Origin: Spirochaetales bacterium
GTDB lineage: Bacteria > Spirochaetota > Spirochaetia > Treponematales > Treponemataceae
NCBI GenBank assembly: GCA_030540405.1
Contig: JAUNWH010000004.1
Coordinates: 1-64,000, forward strand
Direction of reading: 5' to 3'
DNA length: 64,000 nt
Positions within the stretch are counted from its first letter, which is position 1. Every line of letters begins with the position of its first letter. Shown here piece after piece: positions 34,004 through 42,318 of this stretch. The translations under genes were made by a program, and so were the position numbers. A model generated the notes under the pieces. That model made no database searches and had not been told where the DNA came from. It was given only the letters and a program-made list of their open reading frames with translations.

Positions 34004-35023
34004 TTATTCGGTCATCATCTTTATAAGACTAGCGCGGATTCCGTCGTAGTGGCTTTCCGTAAGTCCGAAGTCCATTTCCTTGTAAGTCCACACCGCGTGT
34101 CCCACACCGAATTCCCTGAAAATTTTATGTACATCGGCGAACCAGGCTTCCGTTCCCTTGACGGGCGCACGGTCAATCACTCCGTATTCTCCACAGTAAA
34201 CCGGAACTCCGGCGTTTTCAGCAGCCGCGCAAGCCTCTGCAATCATCTGCCGCATAAACTCGATTCCCGGAAGATTTCCGTCAGTGTCGGCGACATCCTT
34301 TCCCTTGTATCCGAGCGGAACGGATTCCTCGCGGAAATATGACAGCGTGGCAGGATATTTTATCTCGCGGTCGGGACTCATTCCCGGAACCCAGGGCGCT
34401 TTCTGATGCGTGAAAATCAGCGGCTCGTAAAAATGGAAGGTGAAAATCACGTTGCGGAATTCAGGCTTCCTTAAAAGGCGGAGAGTGCGCGCGCTGTTCC
34501 ACTGGATTCCGCCGTAAATCACCGGAGCTTCAGGCGCATTCTTTCTGATTACGCCGAGCGTGCGTCCGATAAGGACATTCCAAGGCTCCGCGGCATCCTG
34601 CTCCACAACCTCGTTCAGTAGCTCAAACGCGACGTTCTTTTTTCCGCCGAATCTTGATGAGACTTCATTCCAAAGCGACACGAAAAGCTCCTGAAGATGC
34701 GGACTTGAAAAAAGCGTGTTTCCCTTTTCTGTCCCCGCGTCGTTGAAGTCGTAGCCGCAAGCCTTGTGGAGATCAAGAATCACATCAAGCCCGGAAGTTT
34801 CCGCCCAGCCGACAAACTTTTCCAGCCGCGAAAATCCTTCCTCGATGAAAGTTCCGTCCGGATTCTGGACAACCTCGCTGTCGAACGGAAGCCTTATGTG
34901 GTCAAAGCCCCAGTCGGCGGCACGGCGCACATCGTCCTCATTTATAAAACTGTCGTAATGCTCCTTTGTGTGGCGGCACTGCGAAAGCCATCCCCCGAAA
35001 TTTATTCCCTTTGAAAGATTCAT
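34004..35023 (-). CDS. GH5-family endo-beta-glucanase
   Basis: 339 residues, single (beta/alpha)8 domain, no signal peptide, so probably intracellular and acting on imported oligosaccharides. N-terminus KGINFGGWLSQ, acid/base Glu in FELLNEVVEQ, FTFHFYEP, and nucleophile Glu in VYCGEYGV are the GH5 landmarks. GGAGG precedes the ATG. It is upstream of the secreted GH16 enzyme on the same strand and divergent from an AraC regulator, which fits a small beta-glucan utilisation locus: GH16 outside, GH5 inside. No sugar transporter gene is next to it. Confidence 0.92.
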   Translation of the reverse strand: MNLSKGINFGGWLSQCRHTKEHYDSFINEDDVRRAADWGFDHIRLPFDSEVVQNPDGTFIEEGFSRLEKFVGWAETSGLDVILDLHKACGYDFNDAGTEKGNTLFSSPHLQELFVSLWNEVSSRFGGKKNVAFELLNEVVEQDAAEPWNVLIGRTLGVIRKNAPEAPVIYGGIQWNSARTLRLLRKPEFRNVIFTFHFYEPLIFTHQKAPWVPGMSPDREIKYPATLSYFREESVPLGYKGKDVADTDGNLPGIEFMRQMIAEACAAAENAGVPVYCGEYGVIDRAPVKGTEAWFADVHKIFREFGVGHAVWTYKEMDFGLTESHYDGIRASLIKMMTE

Positions 35024-35145
35024 GTTTCCTCCGTTTTTAAGCCGAACTCTGAATTTGCAGAACCGGAATCACGCCGAAAGCAATGCAGTCCACGCGAACA
35101 ATCCTGCCTGACAACGGAATAATATCATTGAATTTCCGCCGGATA

Positions 35146-35177
35146 TATCATAATATTTGCATACATATCATAATATT
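35146..35177. promoter_or_regulatory. Direct-repeat operator in the GH5-AraC divergent region
   Basis: TATCATAATATT occurs twice, at 35146-35157 and 35166-35177, exactly 20 bp (two helical turns) apart, in the intergenic region between the GH5 gene and the AraC-family gene. Direct repeats with this spacing are typical of AraC-family binding sites. Confidence 0.6.
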
Positions 35178-35212
35178 CTGATTTTCTGCGGATGACATAA
35201 GGAAACATAAAA

Positions 35213-35995
35213 ATGAAAAGGAACATGAACGATGAGCTTGCGCGCATAAAGTCCGAGCCGACGCTTTCCGAGGAGCTTTTCAGAAGACGCGAGTATTCAA
35301 TCTATCATCTGGAATACGGCAAGGAGCTTGCGTTCTACGACGCTGTGAAGAAAGGCGACTTTGACCTTGTGAGACGGCTCATGCTTCCGCTGCGCAACGA
35401 AAAGCTCGGAAAACTTTCTGAAAATCCGCTGCGGAACCTCAAGTATCATCTTGTGATAACGGTCGCAATGATAACCCGGTTCTGCATTGAGGGAGGTCTT
35501 CCGCCTGAACCGGCATACACACTGAGCGACATCTACATCCGCCAGATAGACAATGCCGGGGACGAGGACACAATCACCATGCTGCACCGCGAGGCTGTAT
35601 TCGATTTCACCAGCCGCATGAAGGAGCTCAGGGAAGTTCACGGACTTTCGCACAGGACTACAGCCGCAATCGACTACATCTACGACCACCTGAACGAGAA
35701 AATCCAGCTTTCCCGCATGGCGGAGACGCTCGGCGTGAACAAGACATATCTCTGCGCTCTTTTCAGAAGGGAGACTGGAATCACAGCCGGGCAATATATA
35801 ATGAAGAAAAAAATCGAGGCGGCGGAAAAAATGCTTCTCTACAGCGGAAATTCATCCGCACAGATAAGCGCGCTGCTCTCATTCAGCTCGGCAAGCCACT
35901 TCATAGAAGCCTTCAAAAAGGAGACAGGACTTACTCCGTCCCAGTACCGAAAAATCCGGCGCAGCGAAGCATTCACCGCAATGGCAGAAAAATAG
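35213..35995 (+). CDS. AraC-family transcriptional regulator
   Basis: 260 residues. The C-terminal 100 residues hold two helix-turn-helix motifs: QLSRMAETLGVNKTYLCALF and AQISALLSFSSASHFIEAF, ending with KKETGLTPSQYRK, the classical AraC signature. The N-terminal 150 residues are helical and lack the usual cupin, so ligand binding is unclear. It is divergent from the GH5 gene and probably activates the GH5-GH16 locus in the presence of glucan breakdown products (inference). GC content and codon choice match the glucanase genes, suggesting they arrived together. Confidence 0.9.
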   Translation: MKRNMNDELARIKSEPTLSEELFRRREYSIYHLEYGKELAFYDAVKKGDFDLVRRLMLPLRNEKLGKLSENPLRNLKYHLVITVAMITRFCIEGGLPPEPAYTLSDIYIRQIDNAGDEDTITMLHREAVFDFTSRMKELREVHGLSHRTTAAIDYIYDHLNEKIQLSRMAETLGVNKTYLCALFRRETGITAGQYIMKKKIEAAEKMLLYSGNSSAQISALLSFSSASHFIEAFKKETGLTPSQYRKIRRSEAFTAMAEK

Positions 35996-36017
35996 GAATC
36001 CGATGAGGAAAGCGGTA

Positions 36018-36057
36018 TTGACAATTTTGCATAACATTGTTAAGTTATCATTGTTAT
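36018..36057 (+). promoter_or_regulatory. Promoter and palindromic operator of the TetR gene
   Basis: TTGACA at 36018-36023 with a weak -10 (TAAGTT) at 36041. A 27-bp imperfect palindrome (36031-36057, starting ATAACATTGTT and ending TCATTGTTAT) overlaps it, with 22 of 27 positions symmetric. This fits autorepression by the TetR regulator encoded next. Confidence 0.5.
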
Positions 36058-36078
36058 ATTATTCAAGGTGGATTTTTT

Positions 36079-36672
36079 ATGCGAAATGCAAATCCTGAGT
36101 TGGTTTCTTCTATTAAAAAGCGGACGCTTGAACTTTTGATGGAAAAAGAACCTGCGGAAATCGGAATGAGAGAAATTGCCCAAAAATGTGGCGTTTCGGC
36201 TACGGCGATTTATCATTATTACAGGGACAAGGACTGTCTTTTTCAGGCGATTTCGCTGGACTGTCTGAACGAGATAAATTCGGTGATTGAGTCCGCTGCT
36301 GAAAAAGTTACCCAGCCAAAGGAAAAATGCCTTTCCGCAATCAGGGCGTTCCGCGACTGGAGTCTGAAAAATCCTCGTGTCGCCTCGCTTGTTATGGAAA
36401 AAATAAAATCCGCGGTGAATCTTCCGCCCGAAGAAACTGAAAAATATTATGTCTGCAACCGCACTGGAGAAAAATTTCTTGAGCTTTGCATTGAGGATGG
36501 CTCGGCTCGTTCAGAAAATCCGCGTCTGGATATTGGCGTTTTGGTTTTCGGACTTTGGGGCTGCATTCAGTCTGTGATTTCGCGCAAGTCGGAAGTTGAA
36601 TATTGGGAAAATTCTGAACCGTTTACCGAGCGTTTTATCAAAATATGGGCAGAAAATATTTTTGTAAAATAA
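36079..36672 (+). CDS. TetR/AcrR-family regulator
   Basis: 197 residues from the ATG at MRNANPELV, which has AAGGTGG ahead; the longer frame adds 14 residues that lie in the operator. The helix-turn-helix (about 18-60) reads IAQKCGVSATAIYHYYRDKD. The C-terminal domain has a helix rich in Trp and Ser and probably binds a hydrophobic ligand. The target is unknown; candidates are its own gene and the DUF2271-like/flavodoxin pair downstream. Confidence 0.9.
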   Translation: MRNANPELVSSIKKRTLELLMEKEPAEIGMREIAQKCGVSATAIYHYYRDKDCLFQAISLDCLNEINSVIESAAEKVTQPKEKCLSAIRAFRDWSLKNPRVASLVMEKIKSAVNLPPEETEKYYVCNRTGEKFLELCIEDGSARSENPRLDIGVLVFGLWGCIQSVISRKSEVEYWENSEPFTERFIKIWAENIFVK

Positions 36673-36693
36673 AAGGATGAAAATTTGCCGCTC

Positions 36694-36825
36694 TGTCATT
36701 ATCGGGACAAAAATATTAGAAGTTGTTGACATCTGTCATTATCGGGCTTGACCCGATAATCTCACGTAGCGATTCCTGACCGAGTTTGTTACGAAACGTC
36801 GCGGCATCAAGTGCGAGAATAATAA
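36694..36825. repeat. GTCATT-family palindromic intergenic repeats (two copies)
   Basis: A partial copy TGTCATTATCGGG at 36694-36706 and a fuller copy from 36734 with the palindrome ATTATCGGGCTTGACCCGATAAT. The fuller copy continues with GACCGAGTTTGTTACGAAAC and GGCATCAAGTGCGAGAAT. Related sequences lie at 40233, 40967, 41047 and 45783. Confidence 0.7.
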
Positions 36826-36852
36826 TAAACTGACAATAAAATGGAGAAAATT

Positions 36853-37548
36853 ATGAAATTAAAATCAACTGTTAAGAAAATTTTTATGGCGTTTTTTACA
36901 CTTTTGATTTTTCAGCAGGCATGGGCTGAAGAAACTTCTGAAAATCGGACAGCGCAGGTTAGGGCGGTCGTAACACCCGGCAGCGAATGGAAGGGAAAAT
37001 TCCCGCCGCAGTTTGCCTTGTGGATTCAGAATTCGGATGGAACTTTCTGCCAAACAATTTTTGCCACAAAAAAGGCGTCAAAGAAAAAATGGATTTTCGC
37101 ACCGAAAAGTGGCCGCCCGGAATCACTTCCTGTCTGGTATCATTCCTGCAAAAATTTCCGCGCTTCGGAATCAGAAAGTGTAATGGATGCAGTAACTTCC
37201 GCGACTCCAAAAGGCGGCTTTGAAATCACGCAGAAAATTCAGTTTGTGGAAGGAAAAAAATACTTTGTCTTTGCGGAAGTGAACAAAAGTTTTGACTACA
37301 ACGAGTTTTATCCAAAAGACGCTGAAAAAAAATCCGCAGAATATTCCGGCGTGAACGGTCAGCCTTCCGCAGTTTACCGTGCGGAACTCAGCTTTGAAAA
37401 TCCTGAGGCAAAACTGGAACTTATTGGAACTGGCTCGCTCGATGGAAAAAGCGGTTCAATCGAAGACAAAACAGAAACCCTGACAACCGCAAAAAATCTT
37501 GTGGAAAAAATTGTCGTGTGTTTTGAATTTTCTGGAGATGAAAAATGA
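36853..37548 (+). CDS. Periplasmic DUF2271-like protein
   Basis: 231 residues from MKLKSTVKK, chosen because GGAG lies 5-8 bp ahead; the longer frame adds four residues. Signal peptide about 1-25 (ending QQAWAEE). The mature domain resembles DUF2271, a beta-sandwich with WIQNSDGTFCQTIF. Its last 4 bp overlap the flavodoxin-fold reductase gene, so they are co-expressed. Such proteins often sit beside redox genes; no precise function is known. Confidence 0.7.
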   Translation: MKLKSTVKKIFMAFFTLLIFQQAWAEETSENRTAQVRAVVTPGSEWKGKFPPQFALWIQNSDGTFCQTIFATKKASKKKWIFAPKSGRPESLPVWYHSCKNFRASESESVMDAVTSATPKGGFEITQKIQFVEGKKYFVFAEVNKSFDYNEFYPKDAEKKSAEYSGVNGQPSAVYRAELSFENPEAKLELIGTGSLDGKSGSIEDKTETLTTAKNLVEKIVVCFEFSGDEK

Positions 37549-38147
37549 AAATCCTGATTTTGAACGCTTCGCCGAAGCCGAATGGAACAATTTCGCAGAT
37601 GCTGAAATTCCTAGAAGATGAAATCTGCCGGAAAAATCCTTCCGCTGAAATCGAAATTGTCCGTGTGTCCTCGTTGAAATTTTCTTGCTGCACAGGATGC
37701 ATGAAATGCCGCTCATCCGGAAAATGCATTTTTGCCGGAGACGATGCGGACCTTACAGGGGAAAAAATTGCCCATGCGGATTTTCTCGTAGTGGCTTCTC
37801 CTTGCTGGTGGGGAAATATGACCGGCAGTTTAAAATCTCTTTTTGACCGCAACGTTTTCCGCATGATGGGCGAGTCAAAGCACGGAATTCCGCTTCCGCT
37901 CCTAAAAGGAAAAAAATCCGCAATCGTAACAGCCTGCACAACTCCGTTTCCGTTCAATGTGATTTGCCGACAGTCAACCGGCGTTTTTAATTCAATTGGC
38001 GAAATCCTAAAGTCTGGCGGAATAAAAATCACCGTAAAAATCTGCGCAGCCGGAACAAAACACTCTCTGGGACTTACAGCAAACAGAAAACGCAGGATTT
38101 CAAAACTTGCAAAGGCATTGGGAAAACTTAAAAAATACTTTTGTTAG
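37545..38147 (+). CDS. Flavodoxin-fold NAD(P)H-dependent oxidoreductase
   Basis: 200 residues, FMN-binding flavodoxin-like reductase. The phosphate loop is NASPKPNGTIS (about 7-17), with a CTGCMKCRSSGKC cysteine cluster typical of the iron-sulfur flavoprotein/WrbA-like group, and SPCWWGNMTGSLKSLFDR at the flavin isoalloxazine site. Probably reduces quinones, nitro compounds or disulfides in the cytoplasm. Translationally coupled (ATGA) to the periplasmic DUF2271-like gene. Confidence 0.88.
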   Translation: MKILILNASPKPNGTISQMLKFLEDEICRKNPSAEIEIVRVSSLKFSCCTGCMKCRSSGKCIFAGDDADLTGEKIAHADFLVVASPCWWGNMTGSLKSLFDRNVFRMMGESKHGIPLPLLKGKKSAIVTACTTPFPFNVICRQSTGVFNSIGEILKSGGIKITVKICAAGTKHSLGLTANRKRRISKLAKALGKLKKYFC

Positions 38148-38247
38148 TTGAAAACTTCAATCCGTGAGATTGCTCGGCTGACAAAAACTCATGGGATTTT
38201 AAACTGTAAACTTTGCAAATAATTTTTCACTTTTTTTGCCGTTTAAG

Positions 38248-38275
38248 TTGTCATTTCAAATAAACTCACTATAAT
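38248..38275 (+). promoter_or_regulatory. Promoter of the poly-C lipoprotein gene
   Basis: TTGTCA at 38248-38253, 16-bp spacer, TATAAT at 38270-38275. A GGAG ribosome binding site at 38303-38306 and an ATG at 38312 follow, placing the true start upstream of the poly-C tract. Confidence 0.65.
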
Positions 38276-38311
38276 TATAGATATACAAAATTCTATCTTT
38301 ATGGAGACAAA

Positions 38312-39230
38312 ATGAAATTTAATACCCACTTCACTCCCCCCCCGTGTGGCAGTAGCCTGCATTATTGCACTTAGCCTTGCGCTCTCGTTCACTTCATGTT
38401 CGGACGGCTCAAGCGGCAGCTCGGATGATGAAAAACCAACCTACACCGTAACCTTTGACGCGAACGGCGGAACAGGCACAATGAATCCTCAGATTTTTGC
38501 TTACGGTGAGCCTCAGAATCTTTCGCCAAACAAATTCTCAGTGGACGGAAAGGACTTTCTTGGCTGGGCGAAAACTTCCGGCGGAAGCATAGCCTACGAT
38601 GACAATTCCGAGTACACAATCGGCGCGGCGGACGTTACGCTCTATGCCGTGTGGGGAAAATTCGTAACCGCTGACAATGCCGCAACTGTAATTGCCGGAC
38701 TGGAAAGCGGAACTAGTGAAAATCCGAATGTCTATACAATAAAAATTACAGATAAAACATTGACTGCGGAACAACAGAAAGAAATAGGAACTGCACTGTA
38801 TACAAAATTTAGAGAAGAAAACGACTGGTACGGATTCATCAGCCTTGACCTTTCTTCCGCAACTGGAATTACAGAAATTCCGGAGGAAGCTTTTTCCTAC
38901 TCCTGTTTAAGCGGATTAATTCTGCCAGATTCTTTGGAAACTATCGGAATAGCTGCTTTTCGAGGCAATATATTTGAAGAAACTGTAATTCCTGACAATG
39001 TAAAAAGTATTGAGAAAGGCAGTTTTTGGGGCTGTTCAAGTCTTAAAACAATAACGCTTCCTGCAAGCCTTGTTTCCATCGGTGCTTCCGCATTCAAGAA
39101 TTGTGCCAGCCTAAAAACCGTAAACTACAAAGGCACGCAGGCACAGTGGGAGGCACTCAAGTCAAACATCAGTGACGGCAACGAAAAACTCACCGGCGCA
39201 AATATTGTTTACAACTACACCGGGGAGTAG
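38312..39230 (+). CDS. Phase-variable lipoprotein with InlB-type and BspA-type repeats
   Basis: As read, the ATG at 38312 leads into a tract of eight C (38336-38343) and a stop after 20 codons. With seven C the frame joins the long reading frame and gives a normal lipoprotein signal (hydrophobic VAVACIIALSLALSF, lipobox TSCS). The mature part has an InlB-B/Listeria-Bacteroides repeat (TYTVTFDANGG ... LYAVWG, about 40-105) and a BspA-like leucine-rich region (about 150-275; FSYSCLSGLILPDSLETI, LKTITLPASLVSIGASAF). A GTG at 38346 could start a version without the signal's basic part. Probably a surface adhesin switched by slippage. Confidence 0.8.
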
Positions 39231-39323
39231 ACTCTGCCCGACAATGACAATCATCTGTCGTACGGAACCAACAAGAAGAAAAACCGTTAGGCTTTTCCAA
39301 ATCCGTGTGGCAATCTCTACACT

Positions 39324-40127
39324 CTATTCACTTTCAAAAACCAGAATTTTTTCAGTCATTTTTTCAACAACCGGAAGTTTCTCAAACAGCTTTAAAACCG
39401 GATGAAGGGCAATCATTCCCCTTGTAATGTTATCATCCTTTATTTTTCTAAAGCCACCGGCAATGTCCGCAATATCTGCAAAACTGTCCGCGCCAAAAAT
39501 AAATTTCGCGCCAGTATTCTCAATCGATTTTTCAATCTTTTCCCGGTTCACCCATCTTTTCGCAAGACATTCAAGCATAACCGTCGCGTTTTTAAAATTT
39601 CTGCGGATAATCTCAAGCATCTTCGCATTTTCATTCTTCGTAAGATACATGCTCAAGCCTTCAACCACAAAAAGAACTTTTCCATCCGCATTTATATTTT
39701 TTACCCAGCCAGAATCAAGAACCGAACAGCCGATGTTCAAAACCCTTCCCGACTCATCAAAAATCTCGTTTCTAATCTCAATTATTTCCGGCAAATCCAG
39801 ATTGACCCACTGCAACATGCCGTTATCCATCCTGTAAAACCGCGTATCCAGTCCGCAGGCAATGTTCACAACCGTGCAATCAGGATTCCTAGAAATAAAA
39901 TCCTTTACAAGATCGTCAAACACAAGAGTGCGCGCAATAACGCCATCGCTCATCGTTGAATCGCCTTCCGCAAACGAAAAATCGTAGTCAATCCGCTCAA
40001 CAAGCTCAACCGCCTTAGCATCGTAAAACTTATATCCCTTGTTCTTGGAATATTTTGCACGCGCATAAAAACTCTGCAGCATAGTTTCCGCAGTGCCGTT
40101 CAATTTTACCTTGATTTTTTCAGCCAT
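39324..40127 (-). CDS. LCMT/TcmP-type SAM-dependent O-methyltransferase
   Basis: 267 residues of the leucine carboxyl methyltransferase superfamily, as in TcmP-type small-molecule O-methyltransferases. Motifs: SFYARAKYSK at the N-terminus, VVNIACGLDTRFYRM (SAM site), LDLPEII and FVVEGLSMYL. The substrate is a carboxylate or hydroxyl on a small molecule and cannot be named. GGAG precedes the ATG. A promoter with a palindrome over its -35 region lies 30-60 bp upstream, so it is probably repressed by a TetR- or MarR-type protein. Confidence 0.88.
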   Translation of the reverse strand: MAEKIKVKLNGTAETMLQSFYARAKYSKNKGYKFYDAKAVELVERIDYDFSFAEGDSTMSDGVIARTLVFDDLVKDFISRNPDCTVVNIACGLDTRFYRMDNGMLQWVNLDLPEIIEIRNEIFDESGRVLNIGCSVLDSGWVKNINADGKVLFVVEGLSMYLTKNENAKMLEIIRRNFKNATVMLECLAKRWVNREKIEKSIENTGAKFIFGADSFADIADIAGGFRKIKDDNITRGMIALHPVLKLFEKLPVVEKMTEKILVFESE

Positions 40128-40159
40128 AATAATTTCTCCAAACCAGTTCTTTTCATTTG

Positions 40160-40188
40160 ATTATACAGAAGTTAGCAAAAGCTAACAA
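40160..40188 (-). promoter_or_regulatory. Promoter with operator palindrome for the methyltransferase gene
   Basis: On the minus strand: TTGTTA (40188-40183), 17-bp spacer, TATAAT (40165-40160). The palindrome GTTAGC-AAAA-GCTAAC (40171-40186) covers the -35 box and most of the spacer, which is the place expected for a repressor. Confidence 0.65.
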
Positions 40189-40232
40189 TATACTGGAGAA
40201 ACATTATTTTGCGCGGAAAGGGCTGTTTCAAT

Positions 40233-40260
40233 TGTCATTATCGGGCTTGACCCGATAATC
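40233..40260. repeat. GTCATT-family palindromic repeat
   Basis: TGTCATTATCGGGCTTGACC followed by CGATAATC, nearly identical to 36734-36761, in the gap between the methyltransferase and the acetyltransferase gene. Only the palindromic core of the element is present. Confidence 0.75.
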
Positions 40261-40310
40261 ATTTTTTCACCGGGAGCACGTATGTATGAAAGCAGTGACT
40301 GCAATAACAA

Positions 40311-40955
40311 CTACCCGAAAATTTGACCCGGCAGTTTTAGCTTTTCTTTTGGCGGAAACTGCCTGTCAAAATCCTCGGCTTCCTTTGAGCCGATGAAGTA
40401 GCCGTCCGGCTCTTTAAAAGTTCCCCCGCCTGCGTCTTTCACTTGGTCTAAAAAGCCCGGAATCAGCTCGTTTATTAAAAAATAGTCCGCATCCGGGTCG
40501 GCATGGTAGAGAACGCCTTTTGTTTTTGCCACGATAAAGCCGCTTTTTCCGTAAAAGCCGATGTTGCCGGTGATTGCAAGCGCACCACATCCTATTTCCT
40601 TTGCCTTTTCCATCGCGTGCCGGAGAAGAACTGTTCCGTAGCCTTTACGTTTGAAGTCCGGCGCAATGCTGATTGGACCGAACGTCATAATTGGAAGATT
40701 TTTGCCGTTGTTCAGCTTGATTTCCGCCCTTGCGAACATCACGTGCCCCACAAGAACGCCGTTTTCTTCCATAATAATGTCGAGTTCCGGCACAAAGTCG
40801 CTTCTGGTGCGGAAGTTGTGCAGCACAAAATGCTCGTCGCAGCCGGGCTTGTAGACGTTCCAGAACGCCTCGCGCGTCAAATTTTCGACCGCCCTGTAGT
40901 CCGCAGGAGTCTCGTTCCTGAAAGTGATTTTTTCCATGTCGATTTTGCCGTTCAT
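40311..40955 (-). CDS. GNAT-family N-acetyltransferase
   Basis: 214 residues from the ATG at MNGKIDMEKI, preceded by GGGGG; the longer frame would run through a repeat element. The acetyl-CoA motif is IAPDFKRKGYGTVLLRHAM (motif A, R/Q-x-x-G-x-G/A) and GNIGFYGKSGF is the usual C-terminal loop, as in predicted YhbS-like acetyltransferases. Substrate unknown. Confidence 0.88.
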   Translation of the reverse strand: MNGKIDMEKITFRNETPADYRAVENLTREAFWNVYKPGCDEHFVLHNFRTRSDFVPELDIIMEENGVLVGHVMFARAEIKLNNGKNLPIMTFGPISIAPDFKRKGYGTVLLRHAMEKAKEIGCGALAITGNIGFYGKSGFIVAKTKGVLYHADPDADYFLINELIPGFLDQVKDAGGGTFKEPDGYFIGSKEAEDFDRQFPPKEKLKLPGQIFG

Positions 40956-40966
40956 TTTTCCCCCTA

Positions 40967-41115
40967 TGTCATACTCAGGTTTGACTAGATGATTTCTCGC
41001 GCATAGATTTCTGCGCCGGAGCACAGAAATGACATCTGAAGAGGACCGTCATTGCCGGGCACAGACCCGGCAATCCGTTGCGAAAAAACATCCTTTGCCA
41101 GTCAAGAGAATGACG
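40967..41115. repeat. Two GTCATT...AATGAC repeat elements in tandem
   Basis: First copy about 40967-41034, from TGTCATACTCAGGTTTGAC to AGAAATGACAT; second copy 41047-41115, from CGTCATTGCCGGGCACAGAC to GAGAATGACG. Both have the same inverted ends, which gives them a MITE- or REP-like outline of about 68 bp. Confidence 0.65.
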
Positions 41116-41224
41116 TTTTCGTATAGTTTTATAATACGAAAAGCTGCGCCTGTTTCCTACCTCAAAGACATTTCAGAAAAGAGAATGAGAAAATCCGTGT
41201 AGAATAAGAAAAATCCGTTCGGGC

Positions 41225-41267
41225 AAAAAAACGGCGGACAGACAAAATTCATTGCCGTATCCGCCGC
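41225..41267 (-). terminator. Intrinsic terminator after the 93-residue gene
   Basis: On the minus strand CGGCGGA pairs with TCCGCCG around a 21-nt loop and is followed by seven T. It begins 5 bp after the stop codon. Confidence 0.8.
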
Positions 41268-41271
41268 ATTT

Positions 41272-41553
41272 TCATCTTGCTTCCGCTTTTTTTTCGTGCA
41301 AGATGATTCTGTAGACTGACTTTTCGCTCAGAAAGAATTCTTGAGAAATCTCGCTGACCGAAAATCCTTCCTTGTAATTTTTGTATATCCGCTGGTTCCG
41401 ATTATTATACCAGGCTTTGGAATCCTTTGATTCTCCCCAGTTTTTTCGGCTTTCGCATTTCTGCGGAATATACAAGTAAGTTCCGGCCGCGTATTCCTGA
41501 ATCATTTCAAGAAGCTCGGACGGAAGGACATTTTTCGCTTTTACATAGTTCAT
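41272..41553 (-). CDS. CD3324-like small HTH protein
   Basis: 93 residues. N-terminus NYVKAKNVLPSELLEMIQEY and the C-terminal helix-turn-helix (YKEGFSVSEISQEFFLSEKS) match small Mor/CD3324-like proteins seen in clostridia and spirochaetes, probably DNA-binding. Has its own terminator; no partner gene on the strand. Role unknown. Confidence 0.75.
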   Translation of the reverse strand: MNYVKAKNVLPSELLEMIQEYAAGTYLYIPQKCESRKNWGESKDSKAWYNNRNQRIYKNYKEGFSVSEISQEFFLSEKSVYRIILHEKKAEAR

Positions 41554-41751
41554 TTTGATGACGCTTTTTCAAAAAGATTTTGATTTTCTGATTGAATAAG
41601 CAGTAAAAGCCATTGAAACTCAAACTGCGCCTTTACTGCCGGCGCGGCACAAGCTCCATTTTTGTCGTGTTTTTTATAAGTCGCTCCTTAGAAAACAAAT
41701 TTGCTTTCAATAATAAAAGTATAATGCAAAAAAATATAAATTTCTATCTAT

Positions 41752-42231
41752 TTATTTTTCATGGAATTTTCCAGTTAATTCTTCCACATCAATTCTTATC
41801 ATGCTAGTTTTTTTCATCATGATAGCAGGAAAAACAGTTGGTCCTTTGTACCCGTATTTTTTTAGGATACAGATTAATCCTTCTTTTTTTTCATCTGCAT
41901 CCTCCAAAACAACAGCATTTCCTTTTCCGCAAACACTTCTATAAAAATTCGTCCACCCGCAAGGCTCTTTGTCTGTACCTATTTCGCAATAGCATACAGC
42001 AGAAAAAGATACACGGGGACAATTCTTTATGCAGTTAAGCTTTGTGCCTTCTGTAGCTCCATGAATAAAAATCTGAATCTGTTTTCTGTCGCCATCCAGT
42101 TTGTACCCAAAATTTACGGGTACAGAATACGGCTCATTTCCATTTATCATCGCAAGCGTCAAAAAATTCGATTCATCAAGAATTTTTATCATCTCTTCAA
42201 AATCAGTAATTTCCCTTTCTTTTCGCCTCAT
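41752..42231 (-). CDS. Pyridoxamine-5'-phosphate-oxidase-like flavoprotein (NimA-like)
   Basis: 159 residues, split-barrel FMN-binding fold. N-terminus RRKEREITDFEEMIKILDES and SVPVNFGYKLDGD plus FIHGATEGTKLNCI match the 5-nitroimidazole-reductase-like (Nim) group, whose members often reduce or bind flavin and sometimes protect against nitro drugs. Cysteines in VSFSAVCYCEIG are unexplained. It is divergent from the S1 protein gene, whose leader overlaps its 5' end. Confidence 0.87.
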   Translation of the reverse strand: MRRKEREITDFEEMIKILDESNFLTLAMINGNEPYSVPVNFGYKLDGDRKQIQIFIHGATEGTKLNCIKNCPRVSFSAVCYCEIGTDKEPCGWTNFYRSVCGKGNAVVLEDADEKKEGLICILKKYGYKGPTVFPAIMMKKTSMIRIDVEELTGKFHEK

Positions 42232-42318
42232 TTTTTCACCTGTTCAGCAAAAATTTGCAAATTGAATTTTTTTCAAATTCATTTTATAATTTGGACATCA
42301 ATTTTACAAGGAAAACAA

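Noticed and set aside
28310-42300. Prophage or insertion sequence
   Set aside because: No transposase, integrase or phage structural gene was seen despite accessory gene content; only short palindromic repeats are present.
42061-42318. N-terminal extension of the S1-domain protein
   Set aside because: It overlaps the divergent NimA-like gene, has no homology to S1 proteins, and the internal ATG has a ribosome binding site.
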